A stretch of 64,000 bases of DNA, taken from positions 224,667-288,666 of the forward strand of contig DHXR01000082.1 of NCBI GenBank assembly GCA_002413785.1, given 5' to 3'. Position numbers and translations under genes: made by a program. This document shows, piece by piece, positions 9,513 through 17,522 of this stretch (position 1 is the first letter of the stretch; each line of letters opens with the position of its first letter). The notes under the pieces are model-generated. The model had not been told where the DNA came from, searched no databases, and saw nothing but the letters and a program-made list of their open reading frames with translations. The DNA comes from Mucilaginibacter sp. UBA5151. GTDB lineage: Bacteria; Bacteroidota; Bacteroidia; Sphingobacteriales; Sphingobacteriaceae.

Positions 9513-9953
9513 TTAACAACAAACGCTGCCATTACTATTTGGTGAATTGCAGCATGAACTATTTTTTGCAGGAGCAGTTCCGCAACAGCCGCCGGTTTCA
9601 TTCTTGCCTAATACCGAAGATGTATCACCTTTGGTAGGAAAGCCTTTTTGTGCCCAGCGGATGATGCCATGCTGCATGTTTACGACATTAGTATAATCGT
9701 GATTAACTAAAAATCCGGCTGCTCTTAAACTTCTTCCGCCACCCTTGCAAACCATTACTAATTCTTTGTCTTTAGGGAGTTCGCTGTAGCGATCTTCGAA
9801 TTCACTTAAGGGAATGTTTACAATATTGGGCACGTCATAAGCCAGTTCAGCTACTTCATCCTTTTCACGAACATCTACTAATAATGCACCGGCTTTTACC
9901 CGTTCCTGGGTAGTCGTTGGGCATATTTCTTTTACCAGCGTTTGATTTTCCAT
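9513..9953 (-). CDS. Rhodanese-like sulfurtransferase with cysteine-rich tail
   Basis: A single rhodanese domain fills residues 10-115 of 146, with the active-site loop CKGGGRS and catalytic Cys69. The tail (about 118-146) is glycine/serine-rich and holds three CC pairs (GGCC, SSCC, VCC), which is unusual for a plain rhodanese and may bind a thiophilic metal or carry persulfide. The enzyme should move sulfane sulfur. It follows the redox-active thioredoxin-like gene by 13 bases and precedes the GDCCVxC gene, so they are probably co-transcribed. Confidence 0.88.
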   Translation of the reverse strand: MENQTLVKEICPTTTQERVKAGALLVDVREKDEVAELAYDVPNIVNIPLSEFEDRYSELPKDKELVMVCKGGGRSLRAAGFLVNHDYTNVVNMQHGIIRWAQKGFPTKGDTSSVLGKNETGGCCGTAPAKNSSCCNSPNSNGSVCC

Positions 9954-9966
9954 TTTTTTATAATTT

Positions 9967-10203
9967 TTATTCTGTTAATATTTTTTTGATCTCATTGATG
10001 TCGGCAACCCGGCCTTTTACTTTTGCCACTTCATCAATCATCAATACAGGTGTAGTGAGCACGTTGTATTTCATCATTTCTTCAATGTCTTCTATCTTGG
10101 TAACATCGGCTTCAATGCCGGTTTGCTTTATAGCTTCCAATACATTGTTGTAGGTGGTTTTGCATTTAGCACAACCGGTGCCTAATACTTTTATGTGTTT
10201 CAT
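9967..10203 (-). CDS. Small thioredoxin-fold redox-active protein (CxxC)
   Basis: This 78-residue protein starts at the ATG at 10203, giving MKHIKVLGTGCAKC; a longer start six codons upstream is less like the family. It matches the redox-active disulfide protein 2 / methanoredoxin-like family: a beta strand, then GTGCAKCK with the CxxC, and the cis-proline strand VLTTPVLMIDEV. It probably passes electrons or thiols to a partner in the same operon. An ArsR-type operator (10241-10256) lies 38 bases upstream of this start, which suggests a separate, regulated promoter for this gene and those after it. Confidence 0.87.
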   Translation of the reverse strand: MKHIKVLGTGCAKCKTTYNNVLEAIKQTGIEADVTKIEDIEEMMKYNVLTTPVLMIDEVAKVKGRVADINEIKKILTE

Positions 10204-10240
10204 GTTTATTATTTTATACAAATTTAATCAATGTTCATAG

Positions 10241-10256
10241 TTCGTAAAATGACGAA
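10241..10256 (-). promoter_or_regulatory. ArsR-type operator before the redox-protein gene
   Basis: The sequence TTCGT-N6-ACGAA forms a perfect five-base inverted repeat with a six-base spacer. The same 16-base architecture occurs before arsR at 10594-10609. Its place in the 71-base gap between arsR and the redox-protein gene fits a repressor site on a second promoter. Assignment to the adjacent ArsR protein is inference from position and the duplicate site. Confidence 0.68.
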
Positions 10257-10274
10257 TATCATACTGAATTTTTT

Positions 10275-10580
10275 TTATTTCAATATTTCGTTCAACATCT
10301 TTTTAGCCAATGCCCAGTTTTCCTTATTGATGCAATACTTTACTGTAGGTGGATTAATATCGCCCTGAATAAGCCCGGCACCTTTAAGTTCATTCAGGTG
10401 TTGGGATATAGTAGATTTGGCTATAGGCAGTTCCTCTGCCATATCTCCATGAAAACAGCATGTTTGCGAATCAAGCAACTGTAAAATGGCTATACGGACC
10501 GGATGGCCTAATGCTTTTGCGAAACGAGCTGTCTGTACCTGATCCGGTGTAAAATAATCTGATTTAGTTGTTTTGACCAT
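10275..10580 (-). CDS. ArsR-family winged-helix transcriptional regulator
   Basis: This 101-residue protein has the ArsR winged helix: an RFAKALGHPVRIAILQLL opening helix, a recognition helix at IAKSTISQHLNELKGAG and a wing at about 75-85. A QTCCFHGD segment just before the helix-turn-helix has two adjacent cysteines and a histidine, in the region where ArsR relatives sense metalloids or thiol modification. It should repress its own gene and the following redox/permease genes, releasing DNA on ligand binding. The identical operator at 10594-10609 lies 14 bases upstream of its ATG. Confidence 0.9.
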   Translation of the reverse strand: MVKTTKSDYFTPDQVQTARFAKALGHPVRIAILQLLDSQTCCFHGDMAEELPIAKSTISQHLNELKGAGLIQGDINPPTVKYCINKENWALAKKMLNEILK

Positions 10581-10593
10581 TGCTATTTATTTA

Positions 10594-10609
10594 TTCGTAA
10601 ATATACGAA
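10594..10609 (-). promoter_or_regulatory. ArsR-type operator before arsR
   Basis: TTCGT-N6-ACGAA, a perfect inverted repeat, lies 14-29 bases upstream of the arsR start codon. With the copy at 10241-10256 it defines a two-site regulon. The A+T-rich spacer (aaatat) and flanking TTTA/TAAA make a longer near-palindrome, as seen at ArsR/SmtB operators. Confidence 0.72.
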
Positions 10610-10704
10610 CAACATCAGGATTTTCAATCATGAAAAAGCAATGATTACTATTGCCTTATAATTCTTTAGCTATCTATTATTGTGAAAGTGTGTTCCTTTT
10701 GCTT

Positions 10705-11130
10705 TCAATAACTGGTATCGTCCATTTTAACTTTCCCCCTGAATGTCCAGAAAACGAAAGTGGTATAGGCTGCTACCAGCGGAACGCCAATTGCTGCTAT
10801 GGTTAACATGATACCCAGTGATTTTTGCGATGAAGCACCGTTGTAAATGGTAATGTTATAGGCCGGATTAATGGTTGAAAGTACAATATTAGGGAATAAG
10901 TTTATTGTTACCGTTATTAATAATAACGCTGAAGTGAAGGCCGAAGATAGAAAAGCCTTGAAAAAAGCCCCTTTTTCTAAAAGCCTGCGGGTATTGATAA
11001 TGGTTAAAATAGTGAGCAACGGAATAATAAACAAATAGGGATGCAACCTGAATTTCTCTGTTGTTTGCGGTAAATAAATCAGGGTAGCCATAGTTAGCGC
11101 AACATAAGAGATTGGTATTCCATTCGAATT
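10705..11130 (-). pseudogene. cydB: cydB remnant (C-terminal part of cytochrome bd subunit II)
   Basis: An open frame of about 141 codons encodes the last third of cytochrome d ubiquinol oxidase subunit II. Four hydrophobic segments and the family tail SLGIMLTIAAIGVPLVAAYT followed by FWTFRGKVKMDD are visible. Full CydB is about 340-380 residues. Upstream the frame runs straight into TAA and TGA stops at 11131-11136, and no cydA or N-terminal cydB sequence follows. An internal ATG at 11091 could start a 128-residue product, but the missing helices would rule out a working oxidase subunit. The flank 11131-11356 has no gene I can recognise. Confidence 0.85.
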
Positions 11131-11356
11131 TTATCAAAAAACTTAAAGCCAGTTGGTAACTTTAATACCAATAAATCAACAAGTTTTTGGATTGATTTTT
11201 TTTTAATTGAATGGCGAATTATACCGGTTAAGGTTCAAACGCCAATCTTGGCTCGGGCAAGGCATCAAGAGATCATGCGCATGCCGCAATATAACCAGGT
11301 AATTTATTATTGAATCGCAGTTGAAAACTTTGTCTCTACTATCGATGACTTTGCCA

Positions 11357-13015
11357 TTAATTTCCATGCATTTCATATAGCCGCTTGTAATATTCGCCGG
11401 CCATCCTGTTACTATCAAAATATGGCAAGATATCCTGCATACTGTTCCTGATTATGGTGAGCCATTGATCGGGATGGTTATAATACAGGGGTATAACCGT
11501 CTTTTGCAACAAATTATACAGGTTATGAGCATCAGTTTCATCCTGTTGAAATTTATGTTCACTAATCTCAGTATTGGGGATAACAAAACCATTTAAACCA
11601 TCGACAACAAATTCCGGAAACCAGCCATCCGGAATCGAAATATTAATACATCCGTTCATTGCAGCTGTCATCCCGCTCGTTCCTGAAGCTTCATGAGTCC
11701 GCCTCGGCGTATTGAGCCAAACATCCGCCCCTTGTTTAAGCATTCGCGATAGCCGCAATTCATACCCTGCTAAAACTGCACAGTTGGGATAATATTTACA
11801 TAAGTTTACGATCTTATCAAAACTGGCAATAGCTTCATAATCCATTGGGTAAGGCTTTCCTGCCCATATCATTTGGATTGGCATTTTATTATTACTCAGC
11901 AACTGGTGAAAAAAATCCATATCATGCAATAGCAGCTCCGGCCTTTTGTATCCTGCGAATCTTTTCGCAAAAACGATGGTAAGTATATCTGGGTCAAAGA
12001 GAACGCCGCATTGGTCTGCCACCTCTTCAAAAAGCATGCGCTTAGCGGCTTTTTTTCTTTCTGTGAGCTTTCCGTTATTATCAGTTTTTAGAGCATCGTA
12101 CATTTCCTTGTCTGCCCAGTAAGAATAGCTCTGAGCGTTAGTTATGGAAATGAGTTCACAGATGCCGGTATTTCCAGCCCACATTTCTTGCAGGGTATTT
12201 AAATGAATTTTGGATACAGCATTTGCTTTGCCGGAAAACCTGAAGGCGGTCAAGGTGTGATCCATAACATCTCCCTTGCAGCCGGCTATTTTTTTTATTT
12301 CTTCTATCGGCGTGTCTCCCCAAAACCCCATCTTATTAAGCAGAAACAAATCGGACCGTTGGTTGCCACCGGCTTCCGGCGTATGGTTAGTGAAAACCAG
12401 CTTTCTTTTTACTTCGTCGATGGAGTGATATTTTTTGTATAAATAAAATGCAATGGGTAAAGCATGTGATTCGTTCAGATGATAAATATCCGGTTGAAAG
12501 TTAATTGCTTCTAATAACCGGGCGCCGCCTTCGCCGAGTAATATCGCCGCAGCAGCCCTGGTTTCAGGGTTACTGTCGTAAAGCTTATGGGAAATAGTTT
12601 TGGCCAAATAGTCATTTTCAGGAAGATCTGTTGTCAAAAAAAATATGGGGGCCGTTTTAAAAATTTCAGGCTCAAGGTAAAAAGCTTTAACCCAAACATC
12701 ATGACCAGATACCTTAATCGTAAATTTAATGCCGGTGTCTGCAAGGAAGTGATATATTTTCTCCTGGAAAAGAACCTCCATAGTCTCATCGCCTTTTCTT
12801 CCCTGGTTATAATAGCCATATTTCCATAAAATACCGATACCGACTATATTCTGCCTGAGTTCATAAGCACTTCTCATAAAAGAGCCGGCGAGATAACCAA
12901 GACCGCCGGAATAAGTTTTAAGAGGCTGGTGAACGGCATACTCCATGCAAAAATAAGCGACGGGCTTGCTGTATTCCGGGTTAATTGGGTAAGGTTGCTG
13001 AAAGGAAAAGCTCAT
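11357..13015 (-). CDS. glgP: Alpha-glucan phosphorylase-like glycosyltransferase (GT35-type), PLP lysine replaced
   Basis: The 552-residue protein starts at the ATG at 13015; an upstream TTG is less likely. It matches the short alpha-glucan phosphorylase family. Visible motifs are AYFCMEYAVH near the N-terminus, YSGGLGYLAGSF, FTNHTPEAGGN, the ADVWLNTPRRTHEASGTSGM loop, and PDGWFPEFV. In glycogen phosphorylases the loop lysine that binds pyridoxal phosphate follows G(T)SGM or GTGNM; here that position is threonine (GTSGMTAAMNG). Either this is a subfamily without the usual cofactor chemistry or a different glucan-acting transferase. It is about half the size of classical glycogen phosphorylase. 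A terminator hairpin separates it from the peroxidase gene upstream. Confidence 0.85.
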   Translation of the reverse strand: MSFSFQQPYPINPEYSKPVAYFCMEYAVHQPLKTYSGGLGYLAGSFMRSAYELRQNIVGIGILWKYGYYNQGRKGDETMEVLFQEKIYHFLADTGIKFTIKVSGHDVWVKAFYLEPEIFKTAPIFFLTTDLPENDYLAKTISHKLYDSNPETRAAAAILLGEGGARLLEAINFQPDIYHLNESHALPIAFYLYKKYHSIDEVKRKLVFTNHTPEAGGNQRSDLFLLNKMGFWGDTPIEEIKKIAGCKGDVMDHTLTAFRFSGKANAVSKIHLNTLQEMWAGNTGICELISITNAQSYSYWADKEMYDALKTDNNGKLTERKKAAKRMLFEEVADQCGVLFDPDILTIVFAKRFAGYKRPELLLHDMDFFHQLLSNNKMPIQMIWAGKPYPMDYEAIASFDKIVNLCKYYPNCAVLAGYELRLSRMLKQGADVWLNTPRRTHEASGTSGMTAAMNGCINISIPDGWFPEFVVDGLNGFVIPNTEISEHKFQQDETDAHNLYNLLQKTVIPLYYNHPDQWLTIIRNSMQDILPYFDSNRMAGEYYKRLYEMHGN

Positions 13016-13022
13016 AGGATTC

Positions 13023-13066
13023 AAAAAAAAAGGCTTTCAGCGTTTTTAAAAGGCTGAAAGCCTTTT
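13023..13066 (-). terminator. Intrinsic terminator after the di-haem peroxidase gene
   Basis: On the minus strand a 12-bp perfect stem (13053-13064 with 13030-13041) is followed by a run of T residues (13023-13031). It lies 18 bases beyond the stop of the peroxidase gene and just before the glucan phosphorylase gene, so it should end the peroxidase transcript. Confidence 0.88.
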
Positions 13067-13083
13067 CGAATTAAAAGGGTCTT

Positions 13084-14142
13084 TTAATTTTTATTTTTCA
13101 CAAGTTCTGATGGAATGGTTTTATCATCCGGGTTTATATTTCCAGATAATGAATTTAAAAAAGCCACAATCCTCTTCACCTCTATATCGGTTAAGTTTTT
13201 ATTTAACTGCGCCTTACCCATAATTTTTACCGCCGTATCCAAATTAGCTATGCTGCCATCATGAAAATAGGGATAAGTGCCTGCACTATTGCGCAGTCCG
13301 GGTACTTTAAACACATCTTTGTCTGCCTCGTTTTTAGTTACCTTTTTCCGCCCCTCATCATTCATTTTACTCCCGGTAAGGGTACGGTAATTGGTTACCA
13401 ATCCAAACTTTTGCAAGGTTGCTCCGCCAATACCAACCCCAAAATGACAACTGTTACATCCTGATTCAAAGAAAACTTTAAGACCTGCTTTTTCTTCGGA
13501 AGTAATCGCGGCTTTATCTCCCGCCATATATTTGTCAAACCTTGACGGTGTAAGCAATGTACGTTCAAATGCGCCTATAGCCTTTTGCAGATTTGCATAA
13601 TTGACCGGTTTTTTTTCGTTCGGGAAAGACTCTTTAAACATATCCTGGTATAGCTTAATTAAACTTAACCTGTTAACTAAAAAGCTCTTGTGCGGAATCG
13701 CCATTTCAACCGGGTTAAGGATTGGCATGCCTGCCTGCTCTTCAACATCTTTTGCGCGCCCGTCCCAAAACTGCATATTGTCCAATGCTGCGTTAAACAC
13801 AGTAGGTGAATTGCGGTTCCCTTGGTGACCGGCATCCCCTGTTGACGTTGCTTTATTATCAACGCCATAAGTTGCCAGGTTATGGCACGAATTACAGCTG
13901 TTCTTTCCGGTCATTGAAAGGCGGGTGTCAAAATACAACAACTTACCCAGTTTTACTTTTGACGGAGTCAAGGGATTATCCTTGCTTTCGGCAACTGATG
14001 GCAAAATTTTAAAGGTTTTGCGGGCAATTTGCATGATCGAGTCGTCGGTTTTAGCTGCTGATTCGGACGCCTGATTTTTGCCGGATTGGTTGCATGAAAA
14101 CATAGTTGTTAACAAACAAGCACCTAATATTAGCGTTTTCAT
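13084..14142 (-). CDS. Di-haem cytochrome-c peroxidase / MauG-like lipoprotein
   Basis: The 352-residue protein has an N-terminal lipoprotein signal with Cys17 (TTMFSC), so it should be anchored in the cell envelope. Two c-type haem sites are visible: CNSCHN at 83-88 and CNSCHFG at 229-235, with a YFHDGS loop at about 300 as in bacterial cytochrome-c peroxidases. It should reduce hydrogen peroxide in the periplasm with electrons from a small cytochrome; a MauG-type oxidation role is the alternative. It is a single gene ending in a strong terminator. Confidence 0.92.
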   Translation of the reverse strand: MKTLILGACLLTTMFSCNQSGKNQASESAAKTDDSIMQIARKTFKILPSVAESKDNPLTPSKVKLGKLLYFDTRLSMTGKNSCNSCHNLATYGVDNKATSTGDAGHQGNRNSPTVFNAALDNMQFWDGRAKDVEEQAGMPILNPVEMAIPHKSFLVNRLSLIKLYQDMFKESFPNEKKPVNYANLQKAIGAFERTLLTPSRFDKYMAGDKAAITSEEKAGLKVFFESGCNSCHFGVGIGGATLQKFGLVTNYRTLTGSKMNDEGRKKVTKNEADKDVFKVPGLRNSAGTYPYFHDGSIANLDTAVKIMGKAQLNKNLTDIEVKRIVAFLNSLSGNINPDDKTIPSELVKNKN

Positions 14143-14298
14143 AATTTTTGGGTTTTATGGGTTGATTCGTTAAATCTTGGTGTTTAGCCGCAAACCTCCT
14201 ATGATAAAAATCATATAAATGTATGACATTAGTCACAATAAACCCATATTCAAACGATTCGATTAAGAACCAAACTGGATATTGAGATTGCATATAAT

Positions 14299-14448
14299 GA
14301 CGGTCCGCATCAATGTGCGGATGCTGCCGGATTAATTCAGCAAAAACGAGATCACCGTTAAAGATCGGCGTGCCTTCGGGAACATGCAAACGGCCAAATA
14401 TGCTCTTACCGGCGCCATTCGGACCGGATATGATAATAAACTGAGGTT
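14299..14448 (-). pseudogene. Zeta-toxin N-terminal fragment, fused to an integrase remnant
   Basis: About 49 codons match the start of zeta-toxin family kinases: FIIISGPNGAGKS (the Walker A loop), then LHVPEGTPIFNGDLVFAELIRQ. Homology stops at about HIDADR; the frame continues to 14051 through the peroxidase promoter and N-terminus with no recognisable domain. The fragment has no start codon of its own: the expected ATG is ATA, and the frame is continuous with integrase sequence upstream. It lacks the rest of the catalytic domain. Confidence 0.75.
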
Positions 14449-14915
14449 TCTTATCTGCTATCGCCTGTAATTCTTCCTGGTTGAGGAATATCCGGTCAAC
14501 CTGTTTTACTTTTGTTTTGTAATTGACAAAAGGGTCTTTGTTTAACCATCCGCTGGCTAAACAGATACGGATGATCTTTTTAAAGTTCCTGATGTATTTG
14601 ACGGCGGAATTATTAGCACACTTACGTTCCGAACGCAGGTAAAATTCATAACTGGTAATAAAATCATGGTCGATCTTTTGGATGTCAATATCAGCAACCT
14701 TATATTTCCATTAAATTGTCAAGGTAGGCATTAAATGATTTGATTTCTTCCTTTGTGCCTTTGAACCGCCCTGCGGTACTATTCCAATGAGCGGGTTCGC
14801 CCTCGCGCCCGGAAGTAGTTTCGGCACGTTTACCGTTAACCGTAATACGCAAATAAATAGGCACAGGGCCGTTTTTGATGATTTTTGGGCTTTGAAACAA
14901 AAGTAAGCTTGCAAT
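14449..14915 (-). pseudogene. Tyrosine recombinase (integrase) remnant
   Basis: Two frames together give the arm-binding and SAM-like core-binding domains of a Bacteroidetes tyrosine recombinase. The N-terminal part (from about 14900) reads IKNGPVPIYLRITVNGKRAE, then GREGEPAHWNSTAGRF. A frameshift at a TAA at about 14700-14702 moves to the part with DIDIQKIDHDFITSYEFYLR and FKKIIRICLASGWLNKDPFV. It stops at the linker FLNQEELQAIAD, where zeta-toxin sequence begins. The catalytic domain with the R-H-R-Y residues is absent. It lies beside tRNA-Ser, a common integration target. Confidence 0.8.
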
Positions 14916-15072
14916 TAATTTCTCACAAGATGTTCAACTGTTTAATACATTGATAATCAAAGTGATACGTAAAAACTGGTGAGTAAGTATTTCTAAAAAA
15001 GCCTACTTTTTGTCCATTACACCCACTTTTTATATGCGAAATGGTGGATAAAACCTGCATTTGATGCCAAAA

Positions 15073-15107
15073 TAAAAGCCTGCAATCTTTTGATTTGCAG
15101 GCTTTTA
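15073..15107 (-). terminator. Hairpin terminator downstream of tRNA-Ser
   Basis: The arms aaaagcctgcaa and ttgcaggctttt flank a 9-base loop. Read on the minus strand it lies 24 bases beyond the tRNA 3' end and is followed by TTTTATTTT, fitting termination of the tRNA transcript. The rest of 14916-15130 shows no gene. Confidence 0.75.
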
Positions 15108-15130
15108 TCTGTTTTTAATATTGAATTCAG

Positions 15131-15217
15131 CGGAGAGCTAGGGATTCGAACCCCAGGAACCTTTAACAGTTCAACAGTTTTCAAGACTGCCGCAATCGAC
15201 CACTCTGCCAGCTCTCC
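15131..15217 (-). tRNA. tRNA-Ser (anticodon TGA)
   Basis: The 87-base sequence folds as a class II tRNA. The acceptor arms GGAGAGC (15217-15211) and GCTCTCC (15138-15132) pair perfectly, with discriminator G at 15131. The anticodon loop CTTGAAA gives TGA, the variable arm is long as expected for serine, and the T loop is GGTTCGAATCC. CCA is not encoded. An integrase remnant lies downstream of its 3' end. Confidence 0.95.
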
Positions 15218-15398
15218 GGGCGCAAAAGTACAAAACCAGCCCGAATTGCCAAACTTGATGTTGAGTTTTTTGAAATAAATGATTAAATTATTGATTACGT
15301 GGTTGTTGTATTTGTTAAAAGTATAGTAATGCTTGTATATGTAGTGAAATCGGACCGTTGAAGACTGGTCATCACAATAATTTTAGCACGAAAAACTC

Positions 15399-16709
15399 CT
15401 AAAAAAGCCCCAGGAATTTTTTCTTCTTTTTCCGGTGCTTTTTCTTTTTACCGTTTAAAGGGCTTGGCTGATTTTTTGCAGGCTTAATAACACTATCATT
15501 AACGGGGGGAATTTGTTTTGAAGATTTTGTTATACTTTTTAAATCAACCGGGCCCGTTTTTGAAATACTGTCTTTAACCGGTAAAGAAACACGGCTTTTT
15601 TTTGATAAAACGGTGTACCCTCCATACGTAACAGCAGCGATAAGCAACAGGATTAACCCTATGAATAGCGATTTCGGAATAATCACCGATGCTTTTTTAG
15701 TTATCAGGGTTTTTTGCTGATATTGTAATAAATGGGCTTGTAATTTCTCGTTTTCTGTTTTTAAAACGGTTATTATATTATCTTCCTGTTCCTGCCGGCT
15801 TGCAATGATGCTATTAATTAAAATAGCCTCCTGTAGCTCAATGCCATTACTGTAACGTTTATCGGGAGACTTTTCAAGGCAAATTGATATCATATTCAGC
15901 AGCCATACAGGTATTTGCATCTCTTTATCCTGCTGGTTTTTTGACCAGTTTTCGGGTAAATGCTTTCTGCGCAAGGCCAAAAGATCAGGTACTTTTGAAT
16001 CCATGTGGGAGATCATGACTGCATTCCTCGCTGTTTCTCCATTATCTTTTAACGGGAAGGGTACCTGGCCTGCCAGCAATTCATACAATACCACACCATA
16101 GCTGTAAATGTCTGTCTGAAATAGCATGCTGCCTTCATTTTGTTCGGGGGCCATAAATTCTACAGCTCCGGCATGACGCAAGCTGCTCCGCCGTTGTTCA
16201 TCAGACATCACCGACAAACCAAAATCCAGCAACACATAATTTCCAGAGTGGATATTGAGTTTAACGTTATTGCTTTTAATATCCCCATGTTTTACGCCAA
16301 CATTATGGCAATGCGATATTGCCCCAGCCAGTTGATCGGCAAGTTTTATTGCTTCTTTTACAGTAAATATTGGGTTATGTGGCGGTTTTAGCAGTTCTCC
16401 AAGGTCGGGGCCCTCTATAAACTCCATTTCAATGAATGGTAATGATCCGCTTTCGGTTATCCCTGAATTAAGGATCTTAACTACATTCGGATTTGGTACT
16501 TCATTTACCTTCTTTAGCTTTTCTACTTCGTTCTGAAAATTACGATAGTTATCATCATCTGCGTTTTCGGCATAAATAGGCGTAGGCAATATTTTTACGG
16601 CACTTATAATAGGTCCCATTCTTCGGCCTTTATACACAGAACCTTGCCCGCCTGTGCGCAAAGCGCCCATATTTTCCAGTCCATCCGCTATGGTAAAAAC
16701 TCTACCCAT
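15399..16709 (-). CDS. Membrane-anchored Ser/Thr protein kinase (copy 1)
   Basis: The 436-residue protein has a Hanks-type kinase domain at about 10-290. It shows a glycine loop (GGQGSV, 20-25), ATP-binding Lys39, HGDIKSNN with catalytic Asp143 and Asn148 (HGD in place of HRD, a non-RD kinase), DFG at 162-164 and APEQ at 187-190. One membrane helix lies at about 345-368, followed by a Pro/Ser/Lys-rich outer tail ending in a lysine-rich stretch; no PASTA repeats are present. It is the last gene of the operon and overlaps the FHA gene by 8 bases. It is a close paralogue of the kinase at 24122-25441. It probably phosphorylates FHA partners and cell-wall proteins. The 15218-15398 gap shows nothing clear. 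Confidence 0.93.
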   Translation of the reverse strand: MGRVFTIADGLENMGALRTGGQGSVYKGRRMGPIISAVKILPTPIYAENADDDNYRNFQNEVEKLKKVNEVPNPNVVKILNSGITESGSLPFIEMEFIEGPDLGELLKPPHNPIFTVKEAIKLADQLAGAISHCHNVGVKHGDIKSNNVKLNIHSGNYVLLDFGLSVMSDEQRRSSLRHAGAVEFMAPEQNEGSMLFQTDIYSYGVVLYELLAGQVPFPLKDNGETARNAVMISHMDSKVPDLLALRRKHLPENWSKNQQDKEMQIPVWLLNMISICLEKSPDKRYSNGIELQEAILINSIIASRQEQEDNIITVLKTENEKLQAHLLQYQQKTLITKKASVIIPKSLFIGLILLLIAAVTYGGYTVLSKKSRVSLPVKDSISKTGPVDLKSITKSSKQIPPVNDSVIKPAKNQPSPLNGKKKKHRKKKKKFLGLF

Positions 16710-17499
16710 CTTTGTTTTCGTCTGAAATATAACTAAATTCTAAAACGGCCGACTCGCCTAAAATAACCTGATCCCCCTCAACCAAGCTATGACCAATATG
16801 TATCGAATTCAGTTTAATTAAATTTTGATTCAATGCCGACCTGATCTTAATCTTGTTTCGCGGCGGTATGCCCCCTTCATCTGCAAAAAGCATAAAACAG
16901 CCATTTTCGTTGTTCCATTCAATATGCGCATGCTGACGGCTGATAAACTTATTGCTTTCGTTGCTGCTGTCTGCTTTGAATGCGATATGGTTCAGTCTGA
17001 AAAATCCATCCTTTACCTGTGCTTTCTTTTCCCGTCCAATATTAATTATCCTTTCAGCAGAAGTTATCATATATTCATGTTTCTCTGCTTCGCCATTCAA
17101 TATCCTGATGTATCCCGACCCTGATTTTGGTATGGAATGATCTTTTGTTCTTATAAAGATAGCAACATTACACGAACCAACCTTAATTGCTTCCTGCGGA
17201 TATTCATCCCCGAAACTGATTTCTAATTCCCAATTTTCCGGAAGGTCAACCGCATAATCATCAGCGATTTTTTGTATTTCCTGTTTAAACCTGTCTTTTT
17301 CGTCCACGTAAACGGCAGCTTCATAAATATGTTTTTCGCCCGGATTGCTGCATATAAAAATATTTATGCCCTTTATATTACGGCCTTCCCCACCTTCCGC
17401 TTTTTGTAATTCTTCTTTTATGAAACGCACCAATGCATCGCGTATCACTTTTACATCTACAGGGCCTTTATTTTCATTTTTTTTAAATAGATTAAACAT
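16702..17499 (-). CDS. FHA-domain protein (FhaA-like layout)
   Basis: The 265-residue cytoplasmic protein has a C-terminal FHA phosphothreonine-binding domain at about 145-258. Key residues are Gly155-Arg156 and SRQH at 187-190, followed by a strand pattern ending VEGDQVILGESAVLEF. The first 120 residues form a separate alpha/beta region with alternating strands and a short helix, in the position of the DUF3662-type domain of actinobacterial FhaA; that resemblance is inference. It should read phosphothreonine made by one of the two operon kinases and recruit a wall enzyme. It starts 23 bases after the FtsW-PBP stop and overlaps the downstream kinase. Confidence 0.85.
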   Translation of the reverse strand: MFNLFKKNENKGPVDVKVIRDALVRFIKEELQKAEGGEGRNIKGINIFICSNPGEKHIYEAAVYVDEKDRFKQEIQKIADDYAVDLPENWELEISFGDEYPQEAIKVGSCNVAIFIRTKDHSIPKSGSGYIRILNGEAEKHEYMITSAERIINIGREKKAQVKDGFFRLNHIAFKADSSNESNKFISRQHAHIEWNNENGCFMLFADEGGIPPRNKIKIRSALNQNLIKLNSIHIGHSLVEGDQVILGESAVLEFSYISDENKDG

Positions 17500-17522
17500 A
17501 AGACTTTAATTATTTGAAAAGT

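Noticed and set aside
11203..11418. 71-codon minus-strand frame
   Set aside because: It overlaps the end of the glucan phosphorylase gene out of frame and has no family features.
14051..14389. Zeta-toxin gene of 112 codons
   Set aside because: Only the first third is zeta-like, there is no natural start, and the rest runs through the peroxidase promoter and gene.
15090..15278. A 62-codon plus-strand frame with a GIRTPGTF peptide
   Set aside because: It is the complement of tRNA-Ser; such peptides are a known false gene from tRNA reading.
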